From Synergistaceae bacterium (GTDB lineage Bacteria; Synergistota; Synergistia; Synergistales; Synergistaceae), in NCBI GenBank assembly GCA_031290815.1, contig JAISLO010000019.1, positions 1 through 6,856 on the forward strand: a DNA stretch of 6,856 nt, read 5' to 3'. Every line of letters starts with the position of its first letter. The stretch's first letter is position 1. Of the stretch, positions 1-5,617 are shown in pieces. A program made the translations under genes and the position numbers. The notes under the pieces are model-generated. The model saw only the letters and a list, made by a program, of their open reading frames with translations. It did no database searches and was not told the DNA's origin.

Positions 1-98
1 TCAACGAGGTAATTCGTCTTATCGACGTAGACACAGCCGCCGGTAATTATCTCCTCGAAAGTTCCGGCGCCGACCGGCAGTTTTGGCAAATCCCTCAC
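1..98 (-). CDS. Predicted AAA-ATPase (PF09820-like), N-terminal fragment
   Basis: This is the start of a gene that leaves the window at its left edge; 32 codons are visible. The translation contains KLPVGAGTFEEI followed by YVDKTNYLV, the hallmark opening of the 'predicted AAA-ATPase' family (PF09820, usually followed by a PD-(D/E)XK nuclease-like domain). In that family a 'KLPIGxxDFxxIRxxGYxYVDKT' segment precedes the P-loop ATPase. The start is taken as GTG at 98-96: the frame is closed upstream by a TAA at 122-120, no ATG lies between, and the family motif begins only a few residues in. A purine-rich AAGGCGG (112-106) lies 7 nt upstream. These genes are often multicopy in anaerobes and have no settled function; a mobile-element or defence-like role is sometimes suggested. 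The family call rests on pattern memory and is fairly secure; the rest of the protein is outside the window. Confidence 0.8.
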   Translation of the reverse strand, partial: MRDLPKLPVGAGTFEEIITGGCVYVDKTNYLV

Positions 99-174
99 GA
101 TAACACCGCCTTCGCGTTCTTAATTTTGAACTATGCAACAGATCTTCATGGTTTATTTTAACACGTCCAACAAA

Positions 175-180
175 ATTATA
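175..180 (-). promoter_or_regulatory. Candidate -10 box for the left-hand ATPase gene
   Basis: On the minus strand a perfect TATAAT occurs at 180-175, 77 nt before the GTG start. No good -35 hexamer lies at the right distance; the nearest TTGA-containing hexamer (TTGAGG, 206-201) is 20 nt away. A small dyad TTTGAG/CTCAAA (191-196 and 202-207) sits just upstream. It is a weak promoter call, made because the gene needs a start within this short divergent region. Confidence 0.3.
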
Positions 181-225
181 CTCCGTACGATTTGAGAAAG
201 CCTCAAACTGCGGGCAATATATTCC

Positions 226-256
226 ATCGGGCAAATCCCCTTGTCTTGCGCCCGAT
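226..256. repeat. Inverted repeat ATCGGGC-N17-GCCCGAT, possible operator
   Basis: Two perfect 7-bp arms, ATCGGGC (226-232) and GCCCGAT (250-256), flank a 17-bp centre that contains the proposed -35 box (241-246) of the penicillin-binding protein promoter. That placement is what a repressor or activator site would look like. No known regulator motif was recognised, and a 7-bp dyad can occur by chance, so the operator role is inference. Confidence 0.35.
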
Positions 257-269
257 ATAGTAAGATAAT
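241..269 (+). promoter_or_regulatory. Sigma70-like promoter of the PBP gene
   Basis: TTGTCT (241-246, 4 of 6 to the -35 consensus) is followed after exactly 17 bp by GATAAT (264-269, 5 of 6 to the -10 consensus). Transcription would begin near 276, giving a leader of about 37 nt that includes the GGAGG ribosome-binding site at 296-300. It is the best-spaced promoter in the divergent region. Confidence 0.55.
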
Positions 270-312
270 ACGCATGTGAATAGCTCTGTTACGATGGAGG
301 TTAGCTGCGGAA

Positions 313-2562
313 ATGGTTGATGAACACGCTGGGAAAAGGAGTCGGAAGAGGCCTCGCATTCGTCTGTTCTCCGCGTTCAGGGGTATTTTCCTGTTCGCGG
401 CGTTTATTATCGTGGCCATGGTCGCATTCGCGTCCGTGGTGGGCGTTATCATGCTCCAGGATATCACTCAGGACCTCCCGGCCATAGAGGAGATAAAGCC
501 CAGCCTGACATCGATAGTTTACGACAGGAAGGGCCGCGTCATTGCCAGACTTTTCGAGGAGAACAGGACTTGGGTCGACATCAGGGAGATATCGCCGTGG
601 GCGACAAAGGCCATACTGGCCGCAGAGGACAGCGAGTTCTACGAGCATCAGGGCATACGCATAAAGGCCATCATACGCGCGCTGCTGAGCGATCTGAAGC
701 AGGGGGCCGCGAGACAGGGCGGCAGCACCATCACCCAGCAGCTCGCCAGAAATCTCTTCCTCGGGCGTGAGCGCACGCTTCAGCGCAAGGCGAGCGAGGC
801 GATCATAGCGATCAGGATGGAGAAGATATACACGAAGGACCAGATTCTGGAGATGTACATGAACATGGCATACTTCGGGCATGGCGCTTACGGCATAGCG
901 GCCGCGTCGCAGAATTACTTCGGCAAGCCGCCCGGCGCGCTCTCTCTGCCAGAAGCGTCCATGCTGGCCGGGCTACTTCCGGCGCCGAACGCGTACACCC
1001 CGATACGCCATCCGGACCGCGCAAAGACGCGGCAGAACTACGTACTGGGCAGGATGGTCGAGACCGGCATGATAACAAACGATGAGAGGGCCCTCGCACT
1101 GAACGAGAGCCTGACATACGTGAGGAGCGCGGACAGCCGGGTGGCATTCGTCATGGAGGACGCGCCGCACTTCGTCTCGCACATACTCTTCAGGCAGCTG
1201 CTGCCAAAGTACGGGCGCGAGCGCATCTACCAGGGCGGGCTCCGCATACACACGACGATAGACCTCGAACTCCAGCAGAGGGCGGAGGCCGCCGTGTCCA
1301 AGCTCAAATTCGAGTGCGCCCTTGTGACGCTCGACCCCAACACCGGCGAAATCTTGGCCATGGTCGGGGGCAGGAACTTCGAGAAGAGCAAATTCAACCG
1401 GGCTACCCAGGCGTTCAGACAGCCGGGATCGGCCTTCAAACCCATAGTCTACGCTACGGCCATGGAAAACGGATACAGGCCGGTCGACCGGATGCTGGAT
1501 GCGCCGCTTCACTTTGCGAACGGCTGGTCGCCCAAGAACAGCAGCGGCACATACAGGGGAGAGGTCGTTCTCGCAGACGCGCTGGCGCTGTCGATCAACA
1601 CGGTGGCTGTCAGACTTGCCCAGGTCGTGGGCGTAAACGCCATAAGAGAACAGGCGAAGAAAATGGGCATAACCACGCCGTATCTGCCGGAGAACCTGTC
1701 GATCGCGCTCGGATCCAGCAGTCTGACCCCGCTCGAAATGGGCGCGGCCTTCAGCGTCTTCGCCAACAATGGGCACAGGGTCGAGCCGTTCGGAGTAAAG
1801 GAAATATTGGACTCTAACGGCAACGTGATAGAGCAGAACGGGCCTCTTCTCACCGACGCGCTCTCCCCTGAGACGGCCGTCACATTGAGATCCATGCTGA
1901 TGCAGGCTGTCAACTGGGGGACCGGAACGAGGGCTAGGATGGACAAGGAGGGGTATCAGGTCTTTGGCAAGACGGGAACGACCAATGACTGGACGGATGC
2001 GTGGTTTGTCGGCGGCACTCCGGATCTGGTGACGGTGGTCTATATCGGCAACGACGACCACAAGTCGTTGGGGCGCGCGTTCGGCGGAACAGTCGCCGCG
2101 CCGGTGTGGAAGGAGTTCATGACCGAAGCCGTCAAGATAACGAACACGCCAAAACAATTCACGGTTCCGCCGGGTGTCGGGGTCCAATCCGTGACCGTCT
2201 GCCGAACCACGGGATATCTCGCGACGAAGGGATGTTCGAGGGTGATCAATCTGCTGATGCCTGTCGGGCAAGCGCCAGAGACATCATGTCCGTGGCACGG
2301 CGGCGACGTCACAGCAGCGAGAGGGGATTCAAACAGCCCGTCGCTGATCCTCACGCCCGAGGACGACTCCCTGCGCGGTCAGTATCAGCTGGAATGGAAG
2401 GACTCCGAGACGGCCCAGACCATAGAACCGCCGCCCCTTCAGACGCAGAACGTAGCGCCGCCTGTCGAGACGTACATGGAGCCGTATCAATTCGACCCGG
2501 CTCCAGCGAACGAAATAGAAGATCGTTATCAGGAACTGCTGAAGCAATACAATATTAATTGA
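313..2562 (+). CDS. mrcA: Class A penicillin-binding protein 1A (glycosyltransferase/transpeptidase)
   Basis: This bifunctional peptidoglycan synthase (749 aa) polymerises lipid II and cross-links stem peptides on the outer face of the inner membrane. A basic cytoplasmic tail (residues 1-23) leads into one membrane anchor (about 24-48). The GT51 domain carries EDSEFYEHQG (105-114, catalytic E105), GGSTITQQ (136-143), RKASE (158-162) and ILEMYMN (178-184). The transpeptidase domain has SAFK (S373 nucleophile, K376), SIN (427-429) and KTGTT (553-557). Three cysteines (C630, C641, C659) lie in the usual C-terminal 'CxxxGxLAT..C' region, which may form a disulfide, and an acidic, proline-rich tail follows. 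The GT-to-TP linker is short, with no room for the extra OB domain of proteobacterial PBP1A. ATG 313 is the only reasonable start; GGAGG at 296-300 is rather far from it (12 nt). All catalytic motifs are intact, so the enzyme should be active. The converging NfeD gene ends 7 bp downstream. Confidence 0.96.
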   Translation: MVDEHAGKRSRKRPRIRLFSAFRGIFLFAAFIIVAMVAFASVVGVIMLQDITQDLPAIEEIKPSLTSIVYDRKGRVIARLFEENRTWVDIREISPWATKAILAAEDSEFYEHQGIRIKAIIRALLSDLKQGAARQGGSTITQQLARNLFLGRERTLQRKASEAIIAIRMEKIYTKDQILEMYMNMAYFGHGAYGIAAASQNYFGKPPGALSLPEASMLAGLLPAPNAYTPIRHPDRAKTRQNYVLGRMVETGMITNDERALALNESLTYVRSADSRVAFVMEDAPHFVSHILFRQLLPKYGRERIYQGGLRIHTTIDLELQQRAEAAVSKLKFECALVTLDPNTGEILAMVGGRNFEKSKFNRATQAFRQPGSAFKPIVYATAMENGYRPVDRMLDAPLHFANGWSPKNSSGTYRGEVVLADALALSINTVAVRLAQVVGVNAIREQAKKMGITTPYLPENLSIALGSSSLTPLEMGAAFSVFANNGHRVEPFGVKEILDSNGNVIEQNGPLLTDALSPETAVTLRSMLMQAVNWGTGTRARMDKEGYQVFGKTGTTNDWTDAWFVGGTPDLVTVVYIGNDDHKSLGRAFGGTVAAPVWKEFMTEAVKITNTPKQFTVPPGVGVQSVTVCRTTGYLATKGCSRVINLLMPVGQAPETSCPWHGGDVTAARGDSNSPSLILTPEDDSLRGQYQLEWKDSETAQTIEPPPLQTQNVAPPVETYMEPYQFDPAPANEIEDRYQELLKQYNIN

Positions 2563-2569
2563 TATTGGA

Positions 2570-3103
2570 TCACTCTACCCAGAGAACCTCGCCTGCGATT
2601 TTCACGACGAGCACCATTCTGCCGGGGCGGAGGTCTTCCTCGGAGTCGGAACGGGCTGGAAGTTCGACCCTGCCCGCCTTGGTGTCGATCATTACCTTTC
2701 CGGCTGAAGTCCCTCGCGCGCCTATGGTTATGTAGACGGAGGCATGTTTTCCGACTAAGGATTCGAGTTTCAGGCTTCCGTCCTCTTGGAATTTCAAGAA
2801 CGTCTTTATCAGGAAAAAGGATGTCACTACGAAGATAAGCCCCGCGACCGAGCCCAAAAGCGAGGCGGCGCCCGCCGTCACGCCGGAGAGCAGCGCCGCC
2901 AGAGTCACCCATCCGTAGCCCAGGAAAAACGCCACGAAGTTTCGAACGGAGAGATAGCTCGACAGGCCCTCATGGGCGTCCGCGCCGGTTGGATCGAACG
3001 AGTCGTCTGCATCTGAGCCGCCGGTCGCGCCAAGGGTCTGGAACAGGAATATCACCGCCGCCGCTCCGCCGACGGCTGCGTGAACCCATTCCCACTCAGA
3101 CAT
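2570..3103 (-). CDS. NfeD/YuaF-like membrane protein with C-terminal OB-fold
   Basis: This small integral membrane protein (177 aa) is of the type paired with flotillins, like YuaF beside YuaG/FloT in Bacillus subtilis (about 174 aa, so the length matches). Hydrophobic segments lie at about residues 7-24, 52-73 and 78-99, with an acidic, Gly/Asp-rich loop (26-47) between the first two. The C-terminal part (about 115-177) has the beta-rich pattern of the NfeD OB-fold: LVGKHASVYI, then GKVMID, RVELPARS, and the closing VLVVKIAGEVLWVE. No ClpP-like protease domain is present, so this is the short form. Its ATG lies inside the last codons of flotillin: the 8 bp ATGTCTGA contain both the start of this gene and the flotillin stop, so it is probably translated by coupling. 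Its own SD is weak (GGGGA at 3113-3109). Such proteins are thought to support microdomain organisation and membrane stress responses; the exact role here is inferred. Confidence 0.88.
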   Translation of the reverse strand: MSEWEWVHAAVGGAAAVIFLFQTLGATGGSDADDSFDPTGADAHEGLSSYLSVRNFVAFFLGYGWVTLAALLSGVTAGAASLLGSVAGLIFVVTSFFLIKTFLKFQEDGSLKLESLVGKHASVYITIGARGTSAGKVMIDTKAGRVELPARSDSEEDLRPGRMVLVVKIAGEVLWVE

Positions 3104-4736
3104 TTGAATCCCCGGGACGATCCTGAGGTCTTTCGGCCTCCGGCCTGTTCTTCCCCAAAAGCCCGGGGCCGACCACGCCGGTCATGTCGAGAAGGTCGTG
3201 AAGCGGGGGAAGGCTGGTAGCGTAGTCCTTCACGAGGTTCGATATCGTTTTGCCGCCGCTCGATCCGGAGTCCCACACGGTGACCTTATCCACCTTGAAG
3301 TTCGAGATAGCCTTGGCCTGAATGTCCATCAGCTCCGGCAGCCTGTCCGCCATCATAAGCATGAAAGCGGCGTTCGCGTCCCCGGACGCCGCTTCGACAA
3401 GCTTCCTTATGCCCTCTGCGTTGGCGTCGAAGACGGCCTTCATCCCCTCGGCCCTGCTCAACATCTCGTTTTTAACGCGTTCGCCCTCTCCGCGCCCCTC
3501 TCGCGCCTGCCGCTCCATCTCGGCCTCCGCGGCTATGATGACGCGCTGTTTCTCGGCTTCCGCGAGCGGGATGGCGTCGGCGACCCTCGACGCCTTGTCG
3601 CGCTCGGCCCTCGCCAGCTCGGCCTCCATCTCCGCCTGGTACGCGATACGCTTGGCCTCGGCGTCCTTGGTCTTCTCCGCTACGGTTCCGCGCATGTTGG
3701 CCTCAGCCACCTTTTCGCGCAGTTCCGCGTCGGAATCGGCCTTTACCTGACGCGCCACGTTTTCGCCCTTCACGGCCTGAGCGTCGGCAGCGGAGACGCC
3801 TATGCGCTGTTCCTTCAAAGCGTCCGCCATTGCGATCTCCCGCTCCTTCTCGGCGCGCGCGATGCCGATTTCGCGGTCCTTCGCGGCCTCGGCGAGGCCA
3901 ATCTCCTTCTCCTTGTCTGCCCCGGCTATTCCGATCTCCTTGTCCCTGTTCGCGCCGGCTATCCCTATCTCTCGATCCTTCGCGGCGCTTGCGAGGCCTA
4001 TCTCCCGGTCCTTGTCGGCGCCGGCCACTCCTATCTCGCGGTCCTTCGCGGCGTTGGCGACGCCTATCTCCTTCTCCTTGTCCGCTTCAGCGACTCCGAT
4101 CTGCCCCTTGCGCTCCTGCTCCGCGACGTCGATCTTGGCCTGGTTTACGGCCTCGGACGCCGCCTTTTGACCGAGCGCCTTGATGTAACCCGACTCGTCG
4201 TCGATGTCCTTTATGTTGACGTTGATAACCCTGAGGCCGACCTTCGCCAGCTCGACCTCCACCGACTCCATGACGGAGGACTGGAACTTCTCCCTGTCCT
4301 TGTTGATCTCCTCGATGTTCATCGTGGCGATCGTCGCTCGGAACTGCCCGAAGATTATGTCCTCCGCTACCTTCCTGACGTCGGACTGGTTCAGTTCCAG
4401 CAGACGTTCGGCGGCGTTTTTCATGACAGCCGGTTCAGTGCTTATTCCGACTGTAAAGGTGGACGGAGCGGATATCCTTATGTTCTCGCGCGACAACGCG
4501 CCCTGCAGCGGTATCTCTATCGATATCGGGGTGAGGTCGAGGTATGAATAATCCTGAAGGAGGGGCCATACGAACGCCGCGCCCCCATGAATGCACTTCG
4601 CCGATCCCTCGCCCGTCCTGCCGAATATCACCAGGATCTTATCCGACGGGCACCGCTTGTAGCGCCTTATCATCGAGATGAAGGAAAGGAATATAAACAG
4701 GATGAACACTATGGCAAAAGCCAAACTCGTCAGCAT
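3096..4736 (-). CDS. floT: Flotillin (SPFH-domain membrane microdomain scaffold)
   Basis: This is a bacterial flotillin (546 aa), a membrane-anchored scaffold that oligomerises and organises functional membrane microdomains. An N-terminal membrane segment (about residues 2-22) is followed by the SPFH/band-7 domain (about 30-200), recognisable by CPSDKILVIFGRTG, the GGAAFVWPLLQ stretch and the FRATIATMNIEEI helix. A long Ala/Glu/Lys/Arg stalk (204 to about 420) contains an 11-residue repeat array. The flotillin C-terminal region follows, with FMLMMADRLPEL and a Gly-Ser hinge before a polar tail. The frame can begin at GTG 4745, but the AGGAG at 4749-4745 sits 8 nt from ATG 4736 and directly abuts the GTG, so ATG 4736 is preferred. 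It is first in an operon with the NfeD-like gene, the usual partner. It is somewhat longer than YuaG (about 509 aa), which the extra repeats may explain. Confidence 0.93.
   Translation of the reverse strand: MLTSLAFAIVFILFIFLSFISMIRRYKRCPSDKILVIFGRTGEGSAKCIHGGAAFVWPLLQDYSYLDLTPISIEIPLQGALSRENIRISAPSTFTVGISTEPAVMKNAAERLLELNQSDVRKVAEDIIFGQFRATIATMNIEEINKDREKFQSSVMESVEVELAKVGLRVINVNIKDIDDESGYIKALGQKAASEAVNQAKIDVAEQERKGQIGVAEADKEKEIGVANAAKDREIGVAGADKDREIGLASAAKDREIGIAGANRDKEIGIAGADKEKEIGLAEAAKDREIGIARAEKEREIAMADALKEQRIGVSAADAQAVKGENVARQVKADSDAELREKVAEANMRGTVAEKTKDAEAKRIAYQAEMEAELARAERDKASRVADAIPLAEAEKQRVIIAAEAEMERQAREGRGEGERVKNEMLSRAEGMKAVFDANAEGIRKLVEAASGDANAAFMLMMADRLPELMDIQAKAISNFKVDKVTVWDSGSSGGKTISNLVKDYATSLPPLHDLLDMTGVVGPGLLGKNRPEAERPQDRPGDSNV
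3765..4127 (-). repeat. 33-bp tandem repeat array coding 11-residue units in flotillin
   Basis: Eleven consecutive 33-bp units read without any indel as 11-residue units (flotillin residues 204-324). The core nine (3798-4094) follow the pattern [VIL]-A-x-A-[DAN]-K-[DE]-[RK]-E-I-G, for example VAEADKEKEIG, VAGADKDREIG and LAEAAKDREIG; the outermost units have drifted. Units with AAK and ADK partly alternate, hinting at duplication of a 66-bp pair. A period of 11 suits a hendecad, slightly right-handed coiled coil. EA-rich stalks are usual in flotillins; this regularity is striking. Confidence 0.9.
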
Positions 4737-4744
4737 ATCGGTCA

Positions 4745-4749
4745 CTCCT
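4745..4749 (-). promoter_or_regulatory. Ribosome-binding site that sets the flotillin start
   Basis: AGGAG on the minus strand (4749-4745) is a full Shine-Dalgarno core. It lies 8 nt before ATG 4736 and overlaps the first base of the alternative GTG start at 4745, which it therefore cannot serve. Confidence 0.8.
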
Positions 4750-4762
4750 CTCAGTTCCGTTT

Positions 4763-4790
4763 ATTATACCCAAACTTCTGCGATTGACAA
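4763..4790 (-). promoter_or_regulatory. Strong sigma70-like promoter of the flotillin-NfeD operon
   Basis: On the minus strand TTGTCA (4790-4785, 5 of 6) is separated by 16 bp from a perfect TATAAT (4768-4763). Transcription would start near 4756, leaving a leader of about 20 nt with AGGAG and then ATG 4736. This also argues against the GTG start at 4745, which would leave only about 10 nt of leader. Confidence 0.8.
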
Positions 4791-4791
4791 T

Positions 4792-4809
4792 TCTCTCGGG
4801 TCTCTCGGG
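4792..4809. repeat. Two tandem copies of TCTCTCGGG
   Basis: The 9-bp unit TCTCTCGGG is repeated exactly at 4792-4800 and 4801-4809, directly upstream of the -35 box of the flotillin promoter. It could be a binding site for a regulator or a simple slippage duplication; nothing in the sequence decides this. Confidence 0.5.
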
Positions 4810-4812
4810 TAC

Positions 4813-5302
4813 AGGGGGCGCGTCGCCAACCTTACACTACCGAATCAGGACAAGTTGTTTTGCCGCCATCCGGGCGGCAAAATCAGCAGGAATACCGCTT
4901 TTAACTCTGCACTAACAGGTTTATAATCATGACGATTGCGTATCCTTCGTCGGGCCTGATTTGGCGGACTGAGGCATGAAACTGGCGGAGGTTTGGCTGG
5001 CGTCGGGCGAACGGCATCGATGCGATCGCAACAACGACGCAATGCCAGGCGGCGCCCTCAAGGCGCTCAGGGCCGGAAAATTTGGGATATACGGACTTGG
5101 CGCACAGGATGACGTGCTTGGGGCGATAAAGGATGATACAATAGACGCGATGGTATTCACGGATTATGATACCGAGGTCAGGGTATCCGTCGATGTCATG
5201 AACAAAACACTCGACGGAGGACAGGCAGATTCGGCTTATATGATCCCGGTGACCTTGATCACGAGGACTAATGTCGATAATTTCATGAGGAACTTGCCAT
5301 GA
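4813..5302 (+). pseudogene. Decayed periplasmic sugar-binding protein gene (Peripla_BP_4-like)
   Basis: Segments typical of ABC-transporter sugar-binding proteins appear in order but in different frames. LPNQDKLF (4837-4860) is followed, after a one-base shift at the TTTT run 4858-4861, by AAIRAAKSAGIPLLTL (4862-4909), which soon hits a TAA (4913-4915). IAYPSSGLIWRTEA (4935-4976) ends at a TGA (4977-4979), while the next frame continues as MKLAEVWLASGE from ATG 4976. Within it HRCDR (5015-5029) stands where the shifted frame reads IDAIA (5016-5030), and NNDAM follows. From there to the TGA at 5300-5302 the frame is open and family-like (GIYGLGAQDDVLGAIKDD, then MIPVTLITRTNVDNFM). The hinge region between LLTL and IAYP, normally near 100 residues, is missing. 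The 108-codon ORF at 4976-5302 could still be expressed, but would lack the N-terminal lobe and signal peptide. The left boundary is approximate. Confidence 0.75.
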
Positions 5303-5617
5303 TCTGCGATCACAACGAGCGATGAAAATAGAGGCGAATCTATTCGCAGGAATAGCGGAACGGCGATATTCGGCCATTTTGGGAGGCAGGCTCTATTTGT
5401 ATTCAAAATCCTTATCCTTCTGGCATCCAGCATTAGATCAGCGTCTTGATCTGAGCTGGTTTTTGGAACGCTGATTAATCAATTCTTTTTCAAAAAGGCT
5501 TAAACGATGGCGAAGTCTGGGTATAAAGTCGCGCGGAGGGCGGCTATGAGGTTTGGTAGCAGCTTGTTGTGCGATGTCTCGAAACATGGGTGTTATACAG
5601 ACTTATGGAGAATGATT
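5303..5617 (+). other. Intergenic region between the pseudogene and the sensor gene
   Basis: These 315 bp hold no convincing gene. They contain an intrinsic terminator (5427-5464) and a short perfect dyad GCGAAT-CT-ATTCGC (5334-5347). Near 5522-5527 there is a TATAAA that could be a -10 box but has only a poor -35 (GCTTAA, 5498-5503). The reading frame of the downstream sensor gene is open back to a TAA at 5501-5503, with an ATG at 5507. No riboswitch or RNA gene was recognised. Confidence 0.5.
5427..5464 (+). terminator. Rho-independent terminator
   Basis: CCAGC (5427-5431) pairs with GCTGG (5455-5459), and AGATCA (5435-5440) pairs with TGATCT (5447-5452) around a 6-nt loop GCGTCT. The TT/GA between them can add a U-A and a G-U pair, leaving a single bulged A at 5432. 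Five Ts (5460-5464) follow directly. It would end transcripts from the decayed sugar-binding gene region and insulate the sensor gene downstream. Confidence 0.8.

Noticed and set aside
973..2271. 432-codon open frame on the minus strand opposite the PBP gene
   Set aside because: It lies antisense to conserved transpeptidase motifs, has an Arg/His-rich low-quality composition, and arises from the GC-biased codon use of the real gene.
3198..4547. 449-codon open frame on the plus strand opposite flotillin
   Set aside because: It is a shadow of the flotillin gene: its leucine- and tyrosine-rich repeats mirror the antisense of the 33-bp array, it has no family-like sequence, and flotillin explains the same DNA.
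4858..4882. Perfect 10-bp-stem hairpin TTTTGCCGCC-ATCCG-GGCGGCAAAA, which looks like a bidirectional terminator
   Set aside because: The T-run comes before the stem on both strands and the A-run after it, the reverse of an intrinsic terminator. The same bases encode the AAIRAAK segment of the decayed sugar-binding gene, so the palindrome is probably incidental.
4899..4927. TATAAT at 4922-4927 as a plus-strand promoter for the 108-aa ORF
   Set aside because: The -10 is perfect but no adequate -35 exists at 16-18 bp, and the box lies inside the decayed coding sequence, so it is more likely chance.
4901..5377. 158-codon minus-strand ORF across the pseudogene
   Set aside because: It is antisense to the family-like sugar-binding protein segments and shows no recognisable domain, signal sequence or ribosome-binding site.
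5322..5474. 50-codon ORF (MKIEANLFAGIAERRYSAIL...) after the pseudogene
   Set aside because: Its 3' third is the intrinsic terminator at 5427-5464, it has no good ribosome-binding site, and it resembles no family I know.
5437..5475. ATCAGCGT...ACGCTGAT 8-bp inverted repeat that could compete with the terminator as an antiterminator
   Set aside because: Its right arm (5468-5475) lies downstream of the T-run, so it would not be transcribed before the termination decision.
5485..5497. CTTTTT-C-AAAAAG dyad as a terminator
   Set aside because: The stem is all A/T apart from the end pair, has a one-base loop and no following T-run.
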